Shown one piece after another: positions 25,915-35,626 of a stretch of DNA of 64,000 bases. The translations under genes and the position numbers were made by a program. Source of the stretch: [Flexibacter] sp. ATCC 35208 (GTDB lineage: Bacteria; Bacteroidota; Bacteroidia; Chitinophagales; Chitinophagaceae); assembly GCF_001975825.1 (NCBI RefSeq), contig NZ_MTKN01000037.1, positions 19,927 through 83,926 on the forward strand, read 5' to 3'. Position 1 is the first letter of the stretch. The number at the start of each line of letters is the position of its first letter. The notes beneath the pieces were generated by a model that saw only the letters and a list, made by a program, of their open reading frames with translations, ran no database searches and was not told the DNA's origin.

Positions 25915-27789
25915 TTATATTAAACTCGTAAAATATCCGTATTCTTCACTCACAACTAATTTTCGATCAAGATATAAATTGGAATATTCGCAAGTAGCTT
26001 CAGGGGTTAAGGTACAGGAATGGCAAGCTGCTAAATTTAAGTGGCCAACGCCTTGTCCGTCTGACTCAATGCAAATCGGATCAGAAGAACAATCTGTTGC
26101 TCTGAAAATAGCACTATTGATAATCTTGTTCAGATTTTCCAAATCGTTGCATAAGTTTGAAAGTCCACCTAAATATCCATCTGTTCCGTCAAAAGCTGAA
26201 ATTAAAAAACCGTACATAGTTTCATTTACATACAATCTTTCTTGAAGCGATGATGCCGGATAACCGCAAACATATTCTAACTCACGCATTAGCAAATGAG
26301 AAAGAGTATGGATTAACACTTTTCTTGGCGTTAATGTTTTGGCTATAATCTGATGCGATTTCCATTCGGCATTTTGGGCATTTGTCTTTATCTTTTCCGT
26401 CCTTTCAATTACTTCTTGTTGTCTTTCCCATAACTCTAATTTTTGCTTTTCCAAAACAAACAAGATCCCTTCTCCATAACTTTCCAATGCAGGTAATTTT
26501 TTTGCATCAAAGTTGTTTTTAGAAATAGATTGCCTTTGAACGGTATATTCATATTCATTTTGGTCTTGCAGGATTGAATCTATATCAATCGGCTCATTTC
26601 GTGTAAATGAGGTTTGAACGGTCGTTCTTTTTAGTTTGTCAATTTTTACCAGTTTTGAAAAGCTGCTTATCTGTTCCTTGCAATCTATCACACGGAATTT
26701 TATCTGTTTGCTGTCCGGCTGCTCTTTCTGTAAAAAATAATCATATTCCGTTTGCCTGTAAACGTTGTCAGGAATGTATGTTATGTCTCCTGTTGCTAAA
26801 TACTGTTGGATTAGCTCTTTATCAATTTTCTTCTGAATACTTACTAGTTGAACAATTTGTTCAGTAGAAAATTCTCCACTTTCTACCATATTATCGATAT
26901 CAATTCTGGTTTCGGAAGGAAGTGGATTTTGCAATTCAGGAATATACAAGCTGTTCAACGAGTTGACATAGTAGACGCTGTTGCTAGTTTTCAGTTTTAC
27001 ACTCGTTGTTTCTGTACATTCTTCTTCGTGAAATTTTCCATTGATTTGCCCCAACCAAAATTTCTTTCCGTTACATTTTTGTTCGTAGTTGAAAACACCT
27101 TTTAAGTTAGCTTTACTGTTACAATTTTTACACTCCACCCAAATACCTGAAAGGTCCGTATTCTCACGGCTAATTTTGTATATCAAATCCTGACTTTCGC
27201 AACATTTTTTATAGAAATTTAACTGAGGCCCTTTCGGCTTTTCATTTTTACTATTATCTTCATTTTCTTCCTCATTTGTCCTGTCGGTTGGTAAACGGTT
27301 GTTCCAAAATTCCCACGGCAAATCCTGAATATGCCCGTTATTGCAAGTCATTACGAAACGGATTTGTTCCAAATGATTTTCCTTACAATCTTTATTGTTA
27401 CATTTTGGGGGATTAAAAAAGTCGAGATTTTTCCCCACACTTCGCCAACGATTTCTCCATTCACTGTAGGTAGCAAAACGATGACAATAGGTACAATAAA
27501 ACCATTTTGGAAAATAATTTGCTTTCGGTCTTATCCCATGCAGAGAGGAATCTCTGTCGGTAGGAATTGCTACCAAATGTTTAAGGTTAGGAAAACGATT
27601 TTTAAGGCGTTGCAATAAACGGTCATCTTTGATAATATAATGAGCCAATTTCTCGTTTAAATCATCATAGCCCCAATTATCAAACGTTTCTATAATTATG
27701 GAATTGTTCGTTGTTTCAATCAGCGAACCAACACCGCCATAATTGGAGATGTGTTTGCTTCTCCCATGTTTTATTTTATCATTTGGCAT
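25915..27789 (-). CDS. drmB: DrmB-like protein (DUF1998)
   Basis: A 624-residue protein with the features of DISARM DrmB. It has Cys-rich zinc-binding parts in the N-terminal half (FYCTYCHRF, PPKCNNKDC, VMTCNNGH, WVECKNCN). The C-terminal DUF1998 domain is at about 490-615, with LIHTLSHLLMRELEYVCGYP and then FRATDCSSDPICIESDG and HLNLAACHSCTLTPEATCEY. DrmB partners the DrmA helicase and is part of the DISARM core that recognises and blocks incoming DNA. The gene begins 5 bases after the drmA stop, so the two are co-translated. DUF1998 also appears alone after other helicases, but this pairing and size point to DrmB. Confidence 0.8.
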   Translation of the reverse strand: MPNDKIKHGRSKHISNYGGVGSLIETTNNSIIIETFDNWGYDDLNEKLAHYIIKDDRLLQRLKNRFPNLKHLVAIPTDRDSSLHGIRPKANYFPKWFYCTYCHRFATYSEWRNRWRSVGKNLDFFNPPKCNNKDCKENHLEQIRFVMTCNNGHIQDLPWEFWNNRLPTDRTNEEENEDNSKNEKPKGPQLNFYKKCCESQDLIYKISRENTDLSGIWVECKNCNSKANLKGVFNYEQKCNGKKFWLGQINGKFHEEECTETTSVKLKTSNSVYYVNSLNSLYIPELQNPLPSETRIDIDNMVESGEFSTEQIVQLVSIQKKIDKELIQQYLATGDITYIPDNVYRQTEYDYFLQKEQPDSKQIKFRVIDCKEQISSFSKLVKIDKLKRTTVQTSFTRNEPIDIDSILQDQNEYEYTVQRQSISKNNFDAKKLPALESYGEGILFVLEKQKLELWERQQEVIERTEKIKTNAQNAEWKSHQIIAKTLTPRKVLIHTLSHLLMRELEYVCGYPASSLQERLYVNETMYGFLISAFDGTDGYLGGLSNLCNDLENLNKIINSAIFRATDCSSDPICIESDGQGVGHLNLAACHSCTLTPEATCEYSNLYLDRKLVVSEEYGYFTSLI

Positions 27790-27794
27790 AACTT

Positions 27795-30700
27795 CTAATA
27801 TTGTCTAATTAGTATTTCAGCGCTTGGCTCTACACTTCGCATTGACTGCATTGCGGTTAGATTTTCATCATCATTTGCCTTTTCCTGCATTGGAACAATC
27901 AGGGATTCTTTCGGGTGATTTGCCCAATAGTATTTCAAATCCCTTTGTGCCTGAATTTTGTATTTCCAATCTCTTAAAATATCGTCCACCTTTTCCGTAA
28001 TGAGTTGTAAATCATTGTGGGCGAATTGGTGATTGCTGAAAAGCTGTATCAAGTTATTCCGCAACTCATTTTTCACTTTATCATCAGTTAAAGCTTTTGC
28101 CGCATCATTGTTGGTATATTGCGTTGTATGCCTGAAATAAGCCAAAATGAGCGTAAATAGCATTTTGTCCAAAGCATTTTCAGCAAAAGGTGTTACACTC
28201 AAAGGCTCAACTTGCTTGTAAAACGTTTTATGAAACTGAACAAAATCCTCAAAATAAGATAAATCACGGTTGTTAAATGGGTCGTAAAGCGTAACTACCA
28301 ATCCTTCATTTCTCCTTGCAACACGACTGCTCGTTTGAATATATTCTGCTGTATTTGGGGGCATTCCATTCATTACCATTACGCCTAGTCTTCCTACATC
28401 AAGCCCAACACTAATCATATTGGTTGCCAAAACCAAGTCGTAAGCCTTGTGTTCTTTGATATTTCCGGTAAACTGAATTTCTAACTTGTCTAAATTTCTT
28501 TTGATTTTCTCGTTCGGAATACGGCTTGTTAATTCAATGTTTCGGAAAGAGAGTTTGTTGTAATTGTTAGCTGCAATGGAATCATCATTCAAGTAACGCA
28601 CCTGTAATTGTTTAATAATCGGTTTCAGTTCCGAATTGATTTTGTTGGAGAAACGTCCAATTTCCTTAAGACTTTTGAAATAAGAAAGTATTGTCCAAAA
28701 ACCATCTGCATCTTTTTTTTCGCTTGCGTTTTTCCAAATTTCCAATCTTGCATAGAGAAGGGAAGCCAATAACTGTAAATTAGTAACAACCGTTGTTTTG
28801 CCTGTTGGTAAAATACCCATGTACTTTCTCTTACTCTCTTCGATGACTCTCGAAAAAAATGTATCATCTGCATTAGTGGCATATTGTGGAAAAACTCTTG
28901 CTTCACGTCCATACAAACCTTGAATTTGTTTATCTACGTTTTTTACAGTTGCTGTTGAAGCAATAATTTTAGGATTCTCGCAAAGTTGCAACAGCGCATT
29001 TTCAAACAAACCGACCAAACTTCCTAATGTTCCATTTAGTAGATGTAATTCGTCTTGAATAATTAATTCGGGTTTTCTGTTTGAACCGTTATTGAAAAGG
29101 GTTGTTGCCTCTCCTTTCCAAGCGAGTGTTGCGAATTTATCAACGGTTGCGAATAGTATAGTTGGTGGGTTTGAATAAATATCCTCATCAATCATAACGA
29201 TTGGCAAACCTCCGTTCTTCTCTGAAAAATGACAACTTTCATTCAGGCAATAGCTATGTAATTGTCTGTTTGTTCGGTGTCCGATTTGATATGTACCATC
29301 TCTTTCTGCAAGCCGCGAAATGATTTTAGTATTGCACCATTGGCAATTTGACAATTGAAATGGATTTACAACATAATTGTCACCCTTATTTAGTTTCTTC
29401 AGTGTGGCTTCTAACTTCTTTTTGGCATCTTCCAAGTAGTTTGGAATGGTTTGCTTACCCACCCAAAAGCCGATTGAAATTTTGTTGTTGCCCAAGTCTT
29501 TATAATGGTTTCGGATAAATTCACAAGCCAAAATCATTTTTGAGGCACGTTCAAACTGCTGTGCCGAAAGCAATCTTAATGTATAACGGATGATGATGTT
29601 TACTCCCCCATAAGTATCAGTATATTGTATTCTTCTCCAAAAAATAAGGAATGCAGAAACCGCCAAATAGGCTTCTGTTTTGCCTCCACCTGTCGGGAAA
29701 TACAATAAATCTATCAACTCTTTTTCGGAACTATTTTCTTCAACGAACGAAGAGATACATTGTAGAATAAAAGCTAACTGAAATGGTCTCCATTCGGGTT
29801 CTTTAGCGGAAGGAAAAGGTGATTTGGCATAATCTTCAAAACGATACTGTAAGGTTTCGTTTCGTTCCCAGACTTCAAATCCTTCTTTTTTCTTACCGAA
29901 ATGCCGCTGACTTTGGAACATTTGCAAGTAAATAGCAGTGTTGGCTAACTGAAATGCTCGCAAAGCATTTTCGTTTTCTGACAACAGCTTTATTCCTTTG
30001 TTTATTCGCTCATAGATATGTTCACATTTTGTAATGTTTTTCAATCCAAGTTCATTGCCATTTGCTACTTTTCGTTCATCATCAATCCAATATTGGTAAG
30101 CTTCGGAAACATTACTAAGGGTTGAAATGATACTTGCCTTATTTGTATTGTAAACGGATAGTTTTTTTATGTTCAGAATATCGCCTTTAATTTTATCTAT
30201 TTCCGAGCTTTGACTCTTTACGTCATACTCAGGCAGAAATGTTGATTTTATCCATTGAGGCGTGTTTGGGAATTTAGCATTTTCCCAAGTGCACGCTGTG
30301 TTATGACCAATTCCAAATGCAAGTTTATCCCGATAGAGATAATCGAGCATTTTATCTTCATCAGTTTTATATAAATGTGTCTTGTAATCTCTGAATGGTA
30401 AAAGTTTATCACTTCCGATCCTGATTTCGGTCTGAAAGCAGCTTAGCCGATTGACCTTTTCTCTGGAAAGTAAAAAATCTTTTTTTTCAATTAATGTTTT
30501 GTTTTCAATGACTGCTTTGATATAATACTTGTCGGTATAATTGTCATACAATTTCAAATGAAAAACAAGATTGTCTTTCATTTCCTTGCTCCAATTTTCT
30601 GAATTACAGTTAGGTTGTTCTGATAATTTTATTTCAAGGTGTCGATTGGGTGCAGAAAAAATCTCTGAAATGCCTATTACCAATTCTATGAGGTTATCAT

Positions 30701-31397
30701 TCCGTTTGTACTTGTCTTTGAAAAATAACTTTGAAATTACTTTAGCTAAAGAAAAATCATAAGAAGTCTTTTGTCTTAACGATTTTAAACTGTCTTGAAA
30801 ATGTATATAATCAGCTGTTATTTTTCCGCCCTGGGTTCTTTTAATTTGTTTAGTTTGGGAAAGCGTTTTTGTTTCTTCATCATAGACTACATAATGATTT
30901 AAGCCGCATTCAGCCAATAAATGTATCCCCTCTCCGCCATAAGGAATTTTAATTGCTGAGTAGCTTGCTTTGGTATAATTTCCAAAACTGATTATTGTTT
31001 TTAATTTTTCAATTGTTCTATCAACAGAAAAAGTTATCCCGAAGTGAGAAGGAAAGAATGTGTTTGATGTGTATTTAGGTTGTGTGTCCGTTTTATCGGT
31101 TTCGTCTTCATCTTCTTCAAAAATTTCCTTTTCCTTGTTTTCAGGTTCACCAAATTCAGAATACAAATCAGCTATGTCATCTGTATCTTCATCTTTCATT
31201 TCTTGTTCACCATTATCGTTTGCATTGGGCTGTAACTGTTTAGGAAACAAAATGCTCGAAAAGTACCTTTGCAAAGGTTTGCCCTCGATAATTTCATTGC
31301 TAAAATCTTCTTTACAGTGAAAAACGTCCGACCCTGGACCTATTATTTCTTTTCGGACACGGTCAATAACTATATTTCTATTTTCTTTTGGACTCAT
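27795..31397 (-). CDS. drmA: DrmA-like helicase
   Basis: A 1200-residue superfamily 2 helicase of the DrmA type. Walker A is PTGGGKTE at 568-575, the DEAH-like box is DELH at 782-785, and motif III is ASTAT at about 813-817. Motifs V-VI include ATNMISVGLDV and QTSSRVAR at 1021-1028. A zinc-finger-like Cys set (CQWC at 685-688, CLNESC at 717-722) lies between motifs I and II, as in DrmA. An acidic stretch at about 60-105 is unusual. The start overlaps the drmE-like C-terminal gene by 4 bases (ATGA). In DISARM, DrmA and DrmB form the core that loads on invading DNA. Confidence 0.82.
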   Translation of the reverse strand: MSPKENRNIVIDRVRKEIIGPGSDVFHCKEDFSNEIIEGKPLQRYFSSILFPKQLQPNANDNGEQEMKDEDTDDIADLYSEFGEPENKEKEIFEEDEDETDKTDTQPKYTSNTFFPSHFGITFSVDRTIEKLKTIISFGNYTKASYSAIKIPYGGEGIHLLAECGLNHYVVYDEETKTLSQTKQIKRTQGGKITADYIHFQDSLKSLRQKTSYDFSLAKVISKLFFKDKYKRNDNLIELVIGISEIFSAPNRHLEIKLSEQPNCNSENWSKEMKDNLVFHLKLYDNYTDKYYIKAVIENKTLIEKKDFLLSREKVNRLSCFQTEIRIGSDKLLPFRDYKTHLYKTDEDKMLDYLYRDKLAFGIGHNTACTWENAKFPNTPQWIKSTFLPEYDVKSQSSEIDKIKGDILNIKKLSVYNTNKASIISTLSNVSEAYQYWIDDERKVANGNELGLKNITKCEHIYERINKGIKLLSENENALRAFQLANTAIYLQMFQSQRHFGKKKEGFEVWERNETLQYRFEDYAKSPFPSAKEPEWRPFQLAFILQCISSFVEENSSEKELIDLLYFPTGGGKTEAYLAVSAFLIFWRRIQYTDTYGGVNIIIRYTLRLLSAQQFERASKMILACEFIRNHYKDLGNNKISIGFWVGKQTIPNYLEDAKKKLEATLKKLNKGDNYVVNPFQLSNCQWCNTKIISRLAERDGTYQIGHRTNRQLHSYCLNESCHFSEKNGGLPIVMIDEDIYSNPPTILFATVDKFATLAWKGEATTLFNNGSNRKPELIIQDELHLLNGTLGSLVGLFENALLQLCENPKIIASTATVKNVDKQIQGLYGREARVFPQYATNADDTFFSRVIEESKRKYMGILPTGKTTVVTNLQLLASLLYARLEIWKNASEKKDADGFWTILSYFKSLKEIGRFSNKINSELKPIIKQLQVRYLNDDSIAANNYNKLSFRNIELTSRIPNEKIKRNLDKLEIQFTGNIKEHKAYDLVLATNMISVGLDVGRLGVMVMNGMPPNTAEYIQTSSRVARRNEGLVVTLYDPFNNRDLSYFEDFVQFHKTFYKQVEPLSVTPFAENALDKMLFTLILAYFRHTTQYTNNDAAKALTDDKVKNELRNNLIQLFSNHQFAHNDLQLITEKVDDILRDWKYKIQAQRDLKYYWANHPKESLIVPMQEKANDDENLTAMQSMRSVEPSAEILIRQY

Positions 31398-32866
31398 AAT
31401 TCAATTTGTTGTAAGGTTGCTTCTTCCAAACTTTCAAGACTACCGCTAAATACTTCTTTAGTGATTACGGTATGAACCTGCATAAATTCATCGACAAAAG
31501 TCTGCAAGGTAATTCCGCTGAAATTCCGCTTTTGGAGAATTTCGCCGATTCTCTTTTCTTTCAAAAAAAACCGCAACTCCTGTTTCAAGCCTCTTCCTAG
31601 TACAATCATTGTGCTATTGTAAGTAGTTTTTGATTTGAGGATTGGTTTTAAAATTGCATCAATTTCATTATCTGATTTATCCAGGTAATACAATTTGAAA
31701 ATTGCTCTCAAATCATTATTGAACATAGGGAATTTCCTGTGCCCTTTTCCATAAGTTACCAATGTAGCAGGCAATATTCTCAATCCTTTTTCTTTCAATT
31801 TTTGGTAAAGCAAATCATCACCCAATTTGTTTCTCAACTCATTTATGAGTTGTTTCCAAAATGTGGCATGCTCTTCTACTTTCCCGAAAATGTCAGGCTC
31901 CGTTTCAACAGCAACCTGATATAAATTTTCCGCTAATTCTTCTTTTGGATATATTCTAATTTTATTGCCTACACTAATTTTATATGATTTTATCAGTTCG
32001 CCTTTATCTGTAAAAATCGTATCGTTGCTCTCTAAGAATAAAGTTGTTTTGTCAGATGCAATTTTGTAAATCAATTTTTCTTCAATCTCATTGAGCAATA
32101 AATCGCACTCATTTTTGTACCCTTCATAGGCCCTGCCACTCATTTCATCTAAACGGGAAATAATGCTATTGATAGTAGTGCTAACATCTGTTACATTGTA
32201 CCTGACTTCTGTGTATGGAATACCGCAAATTGCCATACGGTCGTTTGACTTTATTTCCGCCTCAATCAATTTCTTTCTTTGATCGAGATATTTGTAATAC
32301 AGGTCTTTTTCTTGTTTATAAAGTAATAAAATCACTTCGTTATCCAAATTGTAGACATAGTCAAAGTCTTTCTGCCCATTGAACGAATAAAAAACCAAAA
32401 TTTTGTTATGAGTGTTTACTTTCTTTAACTCCGAAAAGGGTATAATTTCGACCTTTCTATTTTTGATGCGTTGATTTATAAAATCCAAATCATTGTTATC
32501 AAAAACGGCAATTACTCTTTTGTCGGTCTCTTTCAACAATTTCAATAAAACTTGTTGCTTGCGAAGATTATTTTTAAGATACTTGAGTATTTCAAGTAAT
32601 TCTGTTTTGGGATTGTTTTCCGCAAGATAATCAACTGTATAACCACCCGCGTTGTCCAAGCCGTTTTCTAATTCTCTATTAATGATTACTCGTTCAATCA
32701 AATTTTCATTTGTCTCTTTCTGAATAGCATTTATGGCAATTCTCAGGATGTTTCCATAAGATTTCAGTTCAAAGCCAAATTCGGAATTGACATGAGCGAT
32801 CTTGCGGTCAAGGCGTTCGATATACTCGTCTAATTCATTACTTGGTACGTCTATGAATTCAATCAT
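31394..32866 (-). CDS. DrmE-like protein, C-terminal part
   Basis: A 490-residue protein resembling the C-terminal half of DrmE, the class 2 DISARM protein of unclear function. The helical C-terminal domain with ATFWKQLINELRNKLGDDLLYQKLKEKG, then NNDLRAIFKL, resembles the end of DrmE, where a similar segment precedes a wHTH-like region. Residues about 95-200 form a Rossmann-like block with VIAVFDNNDLDFINQR. The gene starts at an ATGA overlap with the upstream 301-residue gene. The two together equal one DrmE (about 790 residues), so the protein is split. Assignment is by pattern, not alignment. Confidence 0.5.
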   Translation of the reverse strand: MIEFIDVPSNELDEYIERLDRKIAHVNSEFGFELKSYGNILRIAINAIQKETNENLIERVIINRELENGLDNAGGYTVDYLAENNPKTELLEILKYLKNNLRKQQVLLKLLKETDKRVIAVFDNNDLDFINQRIKNRKVEIIPFSELKKVNTHNKILVFYSFNGQKDFDYVYNLDNEVILLLYKQEKDLYYKYLDQRKKLIEAEIKSNDRMAICGIPYTEVRYNVTDVSTTINSIISRLDEMSGRAYEGYKNECDLLLNEIEEKLIYKIASDKTTLFLESNDTIFTDKGELIKSYKISVGNKIRIYPKEELAENLYQVAVETEPDIFGKVEEHATFWKQLINELRNKLGDDLLYQKLKEKGLRILPATLVTYGKGHRKFPMFNNDLRAIFKLYYLDKSDNEIDAILKPILKSKTTYNSTMIVLGRGLKQELRFFLKEKRIGEILQKRNFSGITLQTFVDEFMQVHTVITKEVFSGSLESLEEATLQQIEL

Positions 32867-33768
32867 AAGGCATTAACGATTTCAAGTTCTTCTTTAAACC
32901 AATCCCAACAGGGAATTGCATCATTCTTGATTGGCGAAAGGCTATTAGATAATATTATAATATTGAACCCAAATTTTATTCTGTCTTGAAGCATTTGCTG
33001 AATTGCACTTGCTTCAGTGTCAATAATAACTATTGTTTTTATTTTTTTATTTTTAAGTAGAATTTTCTGATAACACACTTCGTATTTGGAAGTGAAATAA
33101 ATCATACAATCAGAAAGTGCAGGTATTGATTTTTGCTCACTTAAATTACTCTCTTCTCTAGGATTGGGTAAGTATATAGATGGTACCTTATTTTTTAAGT
33201 CCAAGTCATCCCATAGTGATCTTTTTGAGATAAATACCGATTTCATCTCGAAGTTTGTTTTTGGAAATTCGCTACTTTCATTATTTAGTTCCTGAAAAAA
33301 ACTAAAATAATTTTTAATTGTCCTTTCACTTATGCCTAAGTCAACTTTCACATAACCTTTGGTTAGTTTATCATAAGTCAAACCATGAATTATTGCAGGT
33401 GAAACATCTCTCTTTCCTTTTCTTAAGACCTGTCTTAGTGTGTAGTCATCTTTTTCAGTTCTAATTATCTCATAATACTGATTATCTTTTATTTTTTTCA
33501 ACTTGTCTCCTATGCAAAAATCATTTGGCAAATCATAATGATTTAAATAGATATCATTTGCTAGTTCCACAAATAAGTGACGAGCTATTTGTAAGATTGA
33601 CTCTTTTGAATTTTGAAAGTTGACCTGTAGGGGTGTCTTTTTCCTGTACTGTTCCAAAATAATTTTAATCGAAAGATGAACGGAGTTATCCAAGCGTTCA
33701 GTTGATAGAATTTGAACGTTTTTGAACTTTTCCCACAGTAACTGATAATATGTTGCATTCAGAATCAC
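32863..33768 (-). CDS. DrmE-like protein, N-terminal part
   Basis: A 301-residue protein likely to be the N-terminal half of a split DrmE. It has a mixed alpha/beta layout, with a Rossmann-like C-terminal segment (KTIVIIDTEASAIQQML, NIIILSNSLSP). The stop overlaps the ATG of the next gene by 4 bases, an arrangement that looks evolved rather than a recent frameshift. It starts 20 bases after abiEii, in the same orientation, linking the AbiE module to the DISARM-like genes. I cannot exclude that it is an unrelated defence protein. Confidence 0.45.
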   Translation of the reverse strand: MILNATYYQLLWEKFKNVQILSTERLDNSVHLSIKIILEQYRKKTPLQVNFQNSKESILQIARHLFVELANDIYLNHYDLPNDFCIGDKLKKIKDNQYYEIIRTEKDDYTLRQVLRKGKRDVSPAIIHGLTYDKLTKGYVKVDLGISERTIKNYFSFFQELNNESSEFPKTNFEMKSVFISKRSLWDDLDLKNKVPSIYLPNPREESNLSEQKSIPALSDCMIYFTSKYEVCYQKILLKNKKIKTIVIIDTEASAIQQMLQDRIKFGFNIIILSNSLSPIKNDAIPCWDWFKEELEIVNAL

Positions 33769-33788
33769 ATCACAATAATTTATAGATG

Positions 33789-34601
33789 CTACTTAAACTT
33801 ATTATTTAATTCTCTTAAATGTCTTTGCACTTCTCTTTCCACCTGCTCAAAATCGGGTAAATCCTTAATTTGGTCCGCGAGCGAATTTTTCCAGCGCGCT
33901 TTATATTGTGGCAAGCGTTCCTGTAACTTTGCTGAAAAATCCGATGTTTTCAGATTTTTGCTTTTGCATTTCTGGCTGAATTCATTCAGATAATGTCCGG
34001 CCTCCATTTTTTCAACTTCCAGCAAATACCAGATGTCGTAAAAATCTCGTGCTGCCATTCGCTGCATTACAGAACGCATTTTTTCTACCAGTACTTCTTG
34101 CAACGAATAGCATAATAACTCGTATTCTTCTATATCAGTGTAGCCAATATGTACGGGCATTTTAATGGGATCAAAAGCTAATACTTCGCTTCTTGAAATA
34201 TCCACCTTTACCTTTTTGTTATTCCCTTGTCCACCTAAGGGGCCAACATAGCTAATATAAAAGTTTATTCCCCCATCTTCATGCTCATTATTATCTATTA
34301 TTCCTAACGGGATATTAGCTTCTTCTTTTACATAGTCAAATGTTTCTTTGAACCATTCAAAAATTTGTTCATTCGTTACTGTATCGTCCAATAAAGTAAA
34401 GTCGAGGTCTTCAGAGAAGCGGTAATCTTCAAAATAAACTTTCTTCAATACTGTACCTCCCTTAAACACAATCACTTTGGATAGTTGCGGATTTTGGGAA
34501 ATTCCTTTTAATATCCATGAAAGCACATAATCCTTTTCTATCTGCTGATCGCGTACACCAGTTTCTCTTGCTTTTTGTTGTATCTCTCCTGGTTTAATCA
34601 T
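33789..34601 (-). CDS. abiEii: AbiEii-type nucleotidyltransferase toxin
   Basis: A 270-residue protein of the AbiEii/AbiGii family (DUF1814). The nucleotidyltransferase motif reads FKGGT (Lys47-Thr50) and then SEDLDFTL, with candidate metal ligands Asp65 and Asp67. DQQIEKDYVLSWIL near the N-terminus is the usual AbiEii opening. Toxins of this type transfer nucleotides to tRNA or other targets and act in abortive infection. Its start overlaps abiEi by 4 bases (ATGA), the standard type IV-like TA arrangement. The drmE-like gene follows after 20 bases. Confidence 0.88.
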   Translation of the reverse strand: MIKPGEIQQKARETGVRDQQIEKDYVLSWILKGISQNPQLSKVIVFKGGTVLKKVYFEDYRFSEDLDFTLLDDTVTNEQIFEWFKETFDYVKEEANIPLGIIDNNEHEDGGINFYISYVGPLGGQGNNKKVKVDISRSEVLAFDPIKMPVHIGYTDIEEYELLCYSLQEVLVEKMRSVMQRMAARDFYDIWYLLEVEKMEAGHYLNEFSQKCKSKNLKTSDFSAKLQERLPQYKARWKNSLADQIKDLPDFEQVEREVQRHLRELNNKFK

Positions 34602-35419
34602 GTGTATATAGCAGCTTTAATTGTTTCCGATTCCAGATTTTGCTGAATGCTCCATCTGCTTACCAATTTACCTGATTTTGGTAATTCAGTATCCAATAAA
34701 ATATAAGAGGAGGTTTTCGCTTTTAATAATTCATCTATGATACTATTATTGATGTCCAGTGCTTCTAATAGGAACCCTAATCTTTTGATTACAGCTTGTG
34801 ATTTAAACTTCCTTGTATATTCCAGTAACTTATCAAACTTAATTTTATCTTTTGAAATATTTATTGCTCTTGCAACCTCTACTATGCCACCGGCATAATC
34901 TGGCTTGAATAGGCAATCAATAATTGTTTTTTCCAGGTCTGAGCATTGAACCTTATTAAAACTATCTACCCAAATTTTTTTTGCGCCAAAAAAGTGATCT
35001 TCATTATGATATATAAATTGGAAGGGAATATTTTTAATCTTAATGATAGTAGGCCGTAATTGTTTTGATACAACTATTTGCTCTTTTAAGGATGGCTGTA
35101 TAATAAGATTGTGAATATGAAGTGCTGAGTAATATCCTATGTAATAATCAGCATTATTAACCAGGAATCCTGCTATTGTATGCCAATCAGGCATGAACGT
35201 TTCTGCATCGGCCTCGTAAGGTATAATATAATATACCCCTTCTTTGAGCCGCATTAATAGCCCACGGCGGGTCATATCGCTAAGCAATTGTTTTACTGCA
35301 CTTTCTTTTGAATCTGGCAAGGCTTGAAATGCTTCCGTGTATTCAAAGCACGCTCTGCCTTGCTGATTAAAGTAAGATAGTAGTTCGTTAGATTGTGTTG
35401 ATATGTACTTATTTTTCAT
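34598..35419 (-). CDS. abiEi: AbiEi-type antitoxin / transcriptional autoregulator
   Basis: A 273-residue protein of the AbiEi family. The N-terminal winged helix-turn-helix (about 10-65) includes YFNQQGRACFEYTEAFQAL and RRGLLMRLKEGVYYI. The central antitoxin part has TIAGFLVNNADYYIGYYSALHIHNL, and ADLEKTIIDCL-like sequence appears as CSDLEKTIIDCLFKP. AbiEi proteins bind inverted repeats in their own promoter and repress the operon. Two matching dyads lie just upstream (35427-35447 and 35499-35521). Because abiEi is the first gene of a six-gene run, its repression would reach the DISARM-like genes. Confidence 0.87.
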   Translation of the reverse strand: MKNKYISTQSNELLSYFNQQGRACFEYTEAFQALPDSKESAVKQLLSDMTRRGLLMRLKEGVYYIIPYEADAETFMPDWHTIAGFLVNNADYYIGYYSALHIHNLIIQPSLKEQIVVSKQLRPTIIKIKNIPFQFIYHNEDHFFGAKKIWVDSFNKVQCSDLEKTIIDCLFKPDYAGGIVEVARAINISKDKIKFDKLLEYTRKFKSQAVIKRLGFLLEALDINNSIIDELLKAKTSSYILLDTELPKSGKLVSRWSIQQNLESETIKAAIYT

Positions 35420-35426
35420 ATGCCGA

Positions 35427-35447
35427 TAGTCAGCTTAAACCTGACTA
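35427..35447. promoter_or_regulatory. AbiEi operator candidate, proximal dyad
   Basis: TAGTCAG and CTGACTA form a perfect 7-base inverted repeat around 7 bases, 8 bases upstream of the abiEi start. The half-site TAGTCAGCTT is repeated in the distal dyad. Confidence 0.55.
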
Positions 35448-35498
35448 CAATGATATGAAATATATGCCAAATACTATAAAAGTATGTTTAGTATCGCC

Positions 35499-35521
35499 TT
35501 AGTCAGCTTTGAGCTGACTAA
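35499..35521. promoter_or_regulatory. AbiEi operator candidate, distal dyad
   Basis: TTAGTCAGCT and AGCTGACTAA are perfect 10-base arms around TTG. The centre is about 73 bases from the proximal dyad. Paired inverted repeats in the promoter are the known binding sites of AbiEi antitoxins. Confidence 0.6.
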
Positions 35522-35576
35522 TTAACTATGAAATACAGTTTCTTATAGAATTATTTGCGAGCTTGATTACAATAAA

Positions 35577-35602
35577 AAGCCACCTACTTCTGTAGATGGC
35601 TT
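35577..35602 (-). terminator. Hairpin between the XRE and AbiE genes
   Basis: AAGCCACCTAC and GTAGATGGCTT form a stem with one mismatch around TTCT, 25 bases past the XRE-type regulator stop. A T-rich run follows on the minus strand. It separates the regulator from the AbiE promoter. Confidence 0.6.
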
Positions 35603-35626
35603 AAATAAGAATATTTGAATTTTGAG

